From Tubulanus polymorphus (taxonomy: Eukaryota > Nemertea > Palaeonemertea > Tubulaniformes > Tubulanidae), in contig NC_134033.1 in assembly GCF_964204645.1 (NCBI RefSeq), positions 11,181,155 through 11,245,154 of the forward strand: DNA of 64,000 nt, read 5' to 3'. Position numbers and translations under genes: made by a program. Under the pieces are notes generated by a model, which searched no databases, was not told where the DNA came from, and saw only the letters and a list, made by a program, of their open reading frames with translations. Below are positions 57,182 through 64,000 of this stretch, piece by piece (position 1 is the first letter of the stretch; the number at the start of each line of letters is the position of its first letter).

Positions 57182-58253
57182 TCTGAAAATATTTGATTAA
57201 CTAGTAGAGAGCTAAATACGGACATGAGCTGATGGTAGAACGCAAATTAACAATTGAATTTGAAAATGAAAAGTGAAGTTATTTGACGTCGAATGCCCTT
57301 TGAGTTGTGGAATTTGGGGTCTCAATTGGTAACAATGTTCAAATTCAAGAAGACCAAGTTCACAAAATGGAAGATTTTCTCTCTAAACCGGATTAGAGCA
57401 GACTCTGTCAACCCTTTTATATAAAACATGCGTTAACCAGTGTTAACCATTTGTGTTTGACTTACATTTTTTCGTGAGAGAGGGAGTGGAGAGAGGTGGC
57501 TCTTAATAGATTAGACTGGTCGACGTTCGAATGCAGGTGGCGCAGAATTGGACAGGCGACCAGTCTAGCGCAGAATCGGACAGTTTTATGGACACTTGAA
57601 CTTTAGACTGGTTACCGGTCTCTATCTTCAATTCATATTGAATGGGACAGGCAACCAGTCTACTTGAACTTGAACTTTAATTTTATTGCTCCATATAATA
57701 TACAAGTAACATAGGAAATGACATGCAATAAAATATTAACATCAAAACACTGGGAAAACAGTACAAAAGTGGACATACATTTATAATGGATAACATAGGA
57801 ATAGAGAATATTTGCAAATAAAATATGTGAAATGTAAAACAAAATATAAACTACAGCAAGGAAACTAGGTGGCGATACAATCAAGTGAATAGAATATAAA
57901 AAGAATCAAAGTGTTGAACGTAGGGCAAATAAAGAGTTAACTAGGTTACACACAAGGCTGGCAATGTCATAGTCCCCGTTGTTATAAGACATCAAAAATA
58001 AGAATAATTCTCAATAAATTTGAATTTGAATTGAGATGAGGGCGCCACTTGATGAAGTGAAAATAATTAAATATTGGCGGCTTGATACAAGAAGGATGAT
58101 ATATCTCAGATTGAGTAAATCTAGTTATTGTAAGTAATTAGTGGGATAAACTAAAGTTCTACAGTAACAGTATAGGCCTATTACAGGTCAGGGGGCTCTC
58201 CTCGCTTCGGCGGAGTAGGCGCTCTCTGATTGACGACGACGACGTGTTAAACA
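57182..58253. other. Intergenic region: repeat fragments
   Basis: 57515-57662 contains a chain of AGACTGG(T)...ACCAGTCTA half-palindromes, also seen at 14095-14185. 57663-58025 is AT-rich with a reverse-complement TTAAAGTTCAAGTTCAAGT tail, like a minus-strand LINE 3' end. No gene. Confidence 0.45.
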
Positions 58254-59553
58254 CACAGGGACTTGTCACGATTGATAATGGATGGATTGAGACCAATGAT
58301 GGGGGTACCAGTATCCCTGCAACTGTATAATAAAATAACAAGGGTGGCAACATTTTCAATCTGACAATGACTTCTCCACTTCAATCGACTGTGTAATTCC
58401 AAAAATTCTCAACCGATTCACATGAAATAAGCTTTAATACAACCTAGAAGACTTTCTGCTTCGAACGAGCCTTCAACCACCACTCTCTGACAATTATCTC
58501 ACAACGAAATCACCTTTTTTTGACGAGAGATAGCTCAAAATGGAGGTCTACCGATTCTATGGTGTACAGCAAAATGGTCTTTTTTTTCACTTCAAACGAT
58601 GATTTCTATGTGAGATCTCAGAGAAAACCCCAACAAACCATACATTTTTTAAAACTACGCGGTCATACCTGTACGCTTATCTCATTTATTTGTATAATCC
58701 AGGCGATTGGTGAGCTCACAAGCTCAAAATCGAAAATGAGGACGAACACGGCGTTCAACTTGTCATCAACTGGGCGGCCATTAATCACGTGATATCGTAG
58801 TAACGGGCTAAATATTTCACACGCATTGATTGGCTTAGAGATTTTGAAAAACATTACAAAATTTATTAATAGTTCTGTTTATCAATAAAATATCCGTATT
58901 ATGAAAATATAGTGCAACATTCGTCTGAGGGGTGGTATTATTTGCAAATATATCCTTTTTTCAAGTCTACAGACGTAGACTTGTCGCGGTTCTATTAACA
59001 TAGCCCGAACCTATGCATGTCACGTGATTAATGGCCGCCAGCGTGATAGGGCGAGGTGACTTTTTCGTATATTTGTTCGATTTTTAGCTTGTGAGCTCAC
59101 CCATCGTGTGGTTTATACAAATAAATGAGATTAGCGTACAGGTATGACCGCGTAGTTAAAAAAAATGTATGGTTTGTTGGGGTTTTCTCTAAGATCTCAC
59201 ATAGAAATCATCGTTTGAAGTGAAAAAAACGACCATTTTGCTGTCCACCATAGAATCGGTAGACCTCCATTTTGAGCTATCTCTCGTCAAAAAAAGGTGA
59301 TTTCGTTGTGAGATAATTGTCAGAGAGTGGTGGTTGAAGGCTCGTTCGAAGCAGAAAGTCTTCTAGGTTGTATTAAAGCTTATTTCATGTGAATCGGTTG
59401 AGAATTTTTGGAATTACAGTCGATTGAAGTGGAGAAGTCATTGTCAGATTGACAATTTGTTGCCACCCTTGTTTTTATATTATACAGGGATAGTGGACCT
59501 GGTCATTGATATTGGTTTTATTCATTCACAATCAATTGTGACAAGTCCCTGTG
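58254..59553. mobile_element. Large foldback element, ~540-bp arms
   Basis: Two arms (58254-~58795 and ~59018-59553) are inverted copies, from CACAGGGACTTGTCAC at the left end to GTGACAAGTCCCTGTG at the right, around a ~220-bp loop. Matching internal blocks include AACCCCAACAAACCATACAT and ATGTATGGTTTGTTGGGGTT, and GGCGGCCATTAATCACGTGA and TCACGTGATTAATGGCCGCC. Flanks GTTAAACA (58246-58253 and 59554-59561) form an 8-bp target duplication, as hAT-type elements make. The open frames inside are arm mirror images and not genes. Confidence 0.88.
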
Positions 59554-59562
59554 GTTAAACAC

Positions 59563-60095
59563 GGTGTCGGGTCAAAACGTCTTCATGTCAAAACGTCCTC
59601 GCATACCTGGTCAAAACGTCCTCGCTTTTGTCGGTCAAAACGTCCTCACTTTCCTCAGTCAAAACGTCCTCACTCACGCCAGAATAACTTTATCATACAA
59701 TAAATTCCGTCAATGCATATAGTATATTACTACTGTTAATTCCGAGTTATAAGCTAAATATATGACCTTTAATGTATAGCCTAGATAGATGGCGTATGAG
59801 GCAGTCGATCAATATTAACAAAAACAGAAAATAAAAGTATTTAAAACATAAGACAAACATTATTTACAACATACTTATTACATACTATCGGAGGAGAGGT
59901 CTAGATACATCTAAAAAAAAGTTCAGATTTTCTAAAACATCAAGGTTCCTAAAGGTGACTCGTGAGGTGCCGCCCTCTCCCCACTACTGTTGATTGAGTG
60001 TGGAGAGGACATAGGCCCCTAATACAGACAAGGACGTTTTGACCGAGGACGTTTTGACTGGAGGACGTTTTGGCACGAGGACGTTTTGACCGTAA
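59563..60095. mobile_element. Element with inverted GTCAAAACGTCC subterminal repeats
   Basis: The left end has five GTCAAAACGTCCTC-type units (59570-59670); the right end has four inverted GAGGACGTTTTGAC units (60028-60091). The element is flanked by TTAAACAC at 59555-59562 and 60096-60103, an 8-bp candidate target duplication that overlaps the one of the preceding foldback element. No ORF of note; a non-autonomous element with subterminal transposase-type repeats is the best guess. Confidence 0.7.
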
Positions 60096-60284
60096 TTAAA
60101 CACTGTCTGTCTGCCCAACTTCCAAAATCCAGTCGGCATTTCCTTAGTATTTCGTCATTTCTCATCCAATTTTGATAATTAGAGCATGAAATGAAAGCTA
60201 ATGGGCTTTCTGATTTGTAATGAACCGTATCCCCGTTCACTACGTCCAATGAATGGTTCATTAATTATTATAATATATGTCTTG

Positions 60285-61096
60285 ATGGATGAAAATGCAA
60301 ATTTAGGTCTGAAAATAGCCTGGACCGAAAAGATGCTGCAACGACGTCGTTTTTGCAGATTCAACAGGAAATCCTTGGCCAATATAGATGATGGAGGGCT
60401 TCAAATATGCAGCGCAACATTCTATATATATTTTTTGGGGTATCACGGTTGTTTTGTTAATCCGTACGATCTTCCACGGTCATCCTTATTACCGAGATGA
60501 CGTATTTTACCGAGATCAACCGAGATGAAATGAAATATAACATATTTATTTATTCCTTTTCGATTTTAACACTTGAAATCATATAATATCAGTAATAAAT
60601 GCCTGCTGGAGTCGTATTTTACATATTTTGTCGGATATTTTTGTAGAAAAATAACTTGTAACTTTACCGAGATGAGATCGTCGATCAATCAAATTCAATG
60701 AAATTTTATTGCTAACCGAGATTACGTATTTGAAGTCAAATTCTTTTTACAAAATATACGGAAAAATATGACTCTAGAAGGTATTTATTACTGATATAGA
60801 ATGATTTCAAGTGTTAAAATCGATAAGGAAATTATACATTTGTTACATTTCATGTTATCTCGGTCCCGGTAAATTACGTCATCTCGGTAATAAGGATGAC
60901 CCGTCGGACGAAAATGCAAATTTAGGTCTGAAACTGGCCTGGACCGAGAAGATGCTGCAACGACGTCGTTTTTGCATATTCAACAGGAAATCCCTGGCCA
61001 ATATAGATGATGGAGAGCTTCAAATAAGCACCACAACATTCTATATTATTTTTTTGGGGTATCACGGTTGTTTTGTTAATCCGTACGATCTTCCAA
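60285..61096. repeat. 190-bp direct repeats flanking a MITE
   Basis: 60288-60476 and 60906-61094 are direct copies (shared GACGAAAATGCAAATTTAGG-type start, CTGCAACGACGTCGTTTTTG, ATCCGTACGATCTTCCA end). Between them, 60478-60901 is a palindromic MITE with ends GGTCATCCTTATTACCGAGA and TCTCGGTAATAAGGATGACC. The minus strand of both repeat copies reads QGFPVE(S/Y)AKTTSLQHL and ends in a stop, as if it were a remnant of a transposon protein's C-terminus; the family is not recognised. Confidence 0.75.
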
Positions 61097-61836
61097 ACTT
61101 CACAAACCTGATTTTTTCTGATTTTGCTCAATGTACGCATCATTTCACAAGCGATCTTAAAATAGAGTTTTATTTAGTCAGTAATGTGACTATAGTTTAG
61201 TCCTTAACTGGACTATCGCTAGTCGGTATGGACTGTGAATGGGTTTGGTCAGTTTTGTCAGTAACTGGACTAGAGGCCTACACTGTAATAGTCAGTAACT
61301 GGACTGGACTGGACGAATGTTAAGTGGATAACGAGGAGATTGGTAAAGCTAGTAACTGGTCTGTAGTTTAGTCAGTTTTAGGACTACTGGGTCTATACAA
61401 TGAAGAAATTAGGTCAACATTTCTAACCGTGAAGCAAGTCTGAGATTTTGAGCTCGGTTCAGGCTGTGCGAGGACCTTATGTAAACTCCTAATTTGTTGA
61501 AATGGAACTAATGAAATTCTTCAATTTGTCATTTCAGCGAACGAGTGGAATTTATAACTTCATAGAAAACCCGACGCACAGTGTTGATTATACGTGTCAT
61601 AGGATCGTCGTGACGTTAATACCCCGGTGCAGATTGTCATTGATCTGTTAATAATGGTAATTCCTTTGAAACGCAGAGTGGGATAATTCATTCATAGAAT
61701 TGTGAATCACTGAATTGAAGGTATGGTCATTTAAATACGCGATTGCAACTTTCTGACCTTCGTAGCTAGTTTGAGGAGACCCTGAATTAGAATTTCTGCA
61801 ATGGGTAGCCTATAGATTGAAACGAAAAAAATCAGT
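61097..61836. other. Upstream region of the right-edge ORF
   Basis: 61190-61390 is a degenerate repeat of AGTAACTGGACT-like units. An in-frame TAG at 61813-61815 bounds the next CDS. No other feature identified. Confidence 0.5.
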
Positions 61837-64000
61837 ATGAACGAAACTGTACGCGACGAACGCGAAAATTCCGAAACGACGCGACCATCGTCGATAGATT
61901 CGAGAAAAAAATTAAACCTAGCCAATATAAAAGATTCTTTAGCGATAATATTCAGCGAGGGCGAATCTCGTCGACGGGATAGACCGGCGCGATCGACGAA
62001 CGTCGGACGAGCTCAAAGCCTTCGATTCGCGTCGAGTCTCTCGGCTCAGTATCGCGAGTCGCTCGTCGACGGTCGATCGCGAAGTTTCGTTTTCAACTCG
62101 AAACGAAAACACGATCGCAATCCGAACGACGACGACGGCGAAAGTTCGCTTTCGAGTTTAAGCGGTAGTTTATCGAGTATAGCCGAAGATTCCGTCATTG
62201 TCGTCGACGACGATCTACTGCAAACGAAGCGACGGCAGAAGAAAAAAGTCAGCAAATCGGTGAAGATTTTGAAATATCGTAAACTCGATGAGAAAAGCGG
62301 CAGCGGTGCCTGGGCTCAACCGACGTTAGACAAGACACCGCTACCGCATCCCGAGTCACCGTCGAAAATCGCGGCTCGTAAAAAATCGCGGTTGAAATAT
62401 CACAAAAATCGATTGAAAAAAGTTCTGCCGTTTTTGCTACTATCTCGCGGGTTCAAAACGAAAAAGAAAGGCGCGTACGAAATGGAACCCACGAAAACTA
62501 CGACGGCGATGTCCGAACGCGATGACGCTCACGAGGAATCAGGTTCGAATTCGTCGTCCATTTCTTTACTTTCGGCGAGCGTCGGCTACGAGGCTGACAT
62601 TTCGCATTCGATATATAATGAATTTATCGCGGAACCGCCGCGAGACGCTAGTATCGGCAACGATGTGCGCGGTGAAAACGATATTCTAAACGTACAAATC
62701 TCTGCGATATTATCCACCAACACGGGCGGAAATGACGTCCAATCAGAAGAAAGTGCAATTTCAGAAACGAATGAAATAGAATTTGTCAATGAAAATAGTT
62801 ATGTGCAATCCATTGGGAATAATGCAAAAAATTCCACATTTGATTTTGATGATACTCATTCCGTAATATTAGATGTCAACGCCGTCCAAGAAACTGAAAC
62901 AACAGCCAGCGGCGATGCCCTTGAAGTTGTTGACGTTTCTGTCGAGTCGCGAAATACAATAGTTCACGGTAATAAAGCTGCTGCGTACAATGACAATTAT
63001 AGCCTTACGAATAATGTATACGCTAAAGATGAATTTTTAATGATGTCCACGCAACAAAAGTCGATTCCCGAGGCCGAACTGATGCGAACAAAAGAAGGCA
63101 ATGATGATAATGCGGAGAGAATAATGAGTGTAGTTGCTCGCGAAGGCGGTCAGTTTGTTGAACGCGACGTTCCGATGAACTATCACCATCAGCAACTAAC
63201 AAATGATGTAATGAAAAATTACGAAGAACCTCTAGTACGTGACACCGAAATATGCAAACGACTATGTTTTGATGTCGCGATAAATGGTAATAATTCAAGA
63301 ATTCAAAACCGATCATCGAAAAACGATTTGTCAAATCGTGACGCGGTGAATTCGACTTCGAATTATACGTCTTTTGAAAATCGACCTGATTTCGATTGCT
63401 CTCGCGGTAGTAGAACTGGCGAAGTATTCGACGACGATGACCTATTTCAAGACAACAGCGGTGATCAGAAAACTCGTTTGATTGTCGATGGTCACGGTTC
63501 GCACAATGACAGAAGGCCACCCCTTAGCATGGATTTCTCTGTGAATGGCTCTATATTAAACTCGTATTGTGAAAATCAGAATATTAACGTTTATGATCGG
63601 AAACATTCGACAACGGGCGAAGACGTTCCCGAAAACGCTGAAATAAGTCTTCGAAATGAAATCGATATAAAATCTTCGTCCGACGGTGGATACGCTCAAA
63701 ATCGACGCATAAATGACGGTGTAATATATAGGAATATTAATGTGAGTTCGGAATTCGATATACTAGAAGGCGAAAATGGATTTATCGAAAACAATTTTCG
63801 AAGCTATGATTCGGATAAAAAATCTTTCGAAAACCATGATTTAAAGACGAAGAATTTAAATTCGAACGATATTGAAAAGTCAACGCGCGAAAAGTTTAAT
63901 CGAAAAGATCGGATATCGTCGCGACGACCGAAACAAAAGGAAAGTGGATGTTGCGAAAAAATTGAAAAAGTAGTTCACGAATGTGAGAAAGAAAATGTGC
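61837..64000 (+). CDS. Large Ser/Asp/Asn-rich protein, N-terminal 721 codons
   Basis: Open without a stop from the ATG at 61837-61839 (in-frame stop at 61813) to the right edge, so it is incomplete. The start of the protein is MNETVRDERENSETTRPSS. Residues ~100-200 alternate Ser-rich acidic tracts (GESSLSSLSGSLSSIAED, VVDDDLL) with strongly basic ones (KRRQKKKVSKSVKILKYRK, ARKKSRLKYHKNRLKK), which could act as nuclear localisation or nucleic-acid- or membrane-binding patches. A short hydrophobic run (VLPFLLLS) follows the basic patch. The remainder is low in hydrophobics, rich in Asp, Asn, Ser and Glu, and predicted disordered by eye. Codon use favours TCG, CGA, GCG and ACG in the first 600 bases, as expected of a real gene. 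No domain recognised. Confidence 0.8.
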   Translation, partial: MNETVRDERENSETTRPSSIDSRKKLNLANIKDSLAIIFSEGESRRRDRPARSTNVGRAQSLRFASSLSAQYRESLVDGRSRSFVFNSKRKHDRNPNDDDGESSLSSLSGSLSSIAEDSVIVVDDDLLQTKRRQKKKVSKSVKILKYRKLDEKSGSGAWAQPTLDKTPLPHPESPSKIAARKKSRLKYHKNRLKKVLPFLLLSRGFKTKKKGAYEMEPTKTTTAMSERDDAHEESGSNSSSISLLSASVGYEADISHSIYNEFIAEPPRDASIGNDVRGENDILNVQISAILSTNTGGNDVQSEESAISETNEIEFVNENSYVQSIGNNAKNSTFDFDDTHSVILDVNAVQETETTASGDALEVVDVSVESRNTIVHGNKAAAYNDNYSLTNNVYAKDEFLMMSTQQKSIPEAELMRTKEGNDDNAERIMSVVAREGGQFVERDVPMNYHHQQLTNDVMKNYEEPLVRDTEICKRLCFDVAINGNNSRIQNRSSKNDLSNRDAVNSTSNYTSFENRPDFDCSRGSRTGEVFDDDDLFQDNSGDQKTRLIVDGHGSHNDRRPPLSMDFSVNGSILNSYCENQNINVYDRKHSTTGEDVPENAEISLRNEIDIKSSSDGGYAQNRRINDGVIYRNINVSSEFDILEGENGFIENNFRSYDSDKKSFENHDLKTKNLNSNDIEKSTREKFNRKDRISSRRPKQKESGCCEKIEKVVHECEKENV

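Noticed and set aside
58520-58854. Frames in the foldback element
   Set aside because: Mirror-image sequence present in both arms; no coding signal.

Overview
This window is nuclear DNA of an animal. Genes are split by introns of about 50 bp to 8.6 kb with GT-AG borders, the sequence is AT-rich, and hairpin-like miniature transposons, minisatellites and long duplications are common. The gene content (LRCH, SLC22, LRAT-domain, ISG12/IFI27-like, intronless rhodopsin-type GPCRs, short secreted peptides) fits a marine invertebrate. I lean towards a lophotrochozoan (mollusc, annelid or brachiopod), but this is inference and I do not name a species.

Left part (1-13950): the 5' half of an LRCH gene (leucine-rich repeats, with a calponin-homology domain expected beyond the left edge) on the minus strand. 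Seven coding exons join in a single frame, giving 316 codons. Intron 1 (8.6 kb) holds minisatellites and miniature elements. The intron after exon 6 begins inside a 48-bp minisatellite whose units repeat both the exon-6 splice donor and an exact CTCF core consensus.

Middle part (15121-46788): a three-exon LRAT-domain gene with a glycine-zipper tail (minus strand), then a complex amplicon. Two direct copies of a 7.5-7.7 kb unit (18042-25488 and 30160-37906) flank an inverted block (about 25488-29815) that combines rearranged copies of the LRAT gene and of the unit. Each unit carries a TIR element with an AT-rich ORF, a two-exon gene for a small secreted six-cysteine peptide, and exons 5-11 of an SLC22 transporter. 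Only the second unit connects to exons 1-4, so 35787-40047 is a complete 558-residue SLC22 gene. A second complete paralogue lies at 43154-46788. The remaining SLC22 and LRAT copies are truncated or broken, and the inverted peptide copy is a pseudogene.

Right part (46789-64000): a decayed non-LTR retrotransposon, two intronless class-A GPCRs on opposite strands, a 65-residue secreted-peptide precursor, a glycine-rich secreted protein, an ISG12/IFI27-like gene with a decayed coding fragment in its intron, a cluster of foldback elements, and a 721-codon reading frame that runs off the right edge. I cannot assign that frame to a family.

There is no sign of operons. Organisation is driven by local duplication, inversion and transposon insertion. 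The repeated pairing of a transporter with a secreted peptide in one amplified unit is the main biological theme. Whether the two are functionally linked cannot be told from sequence.
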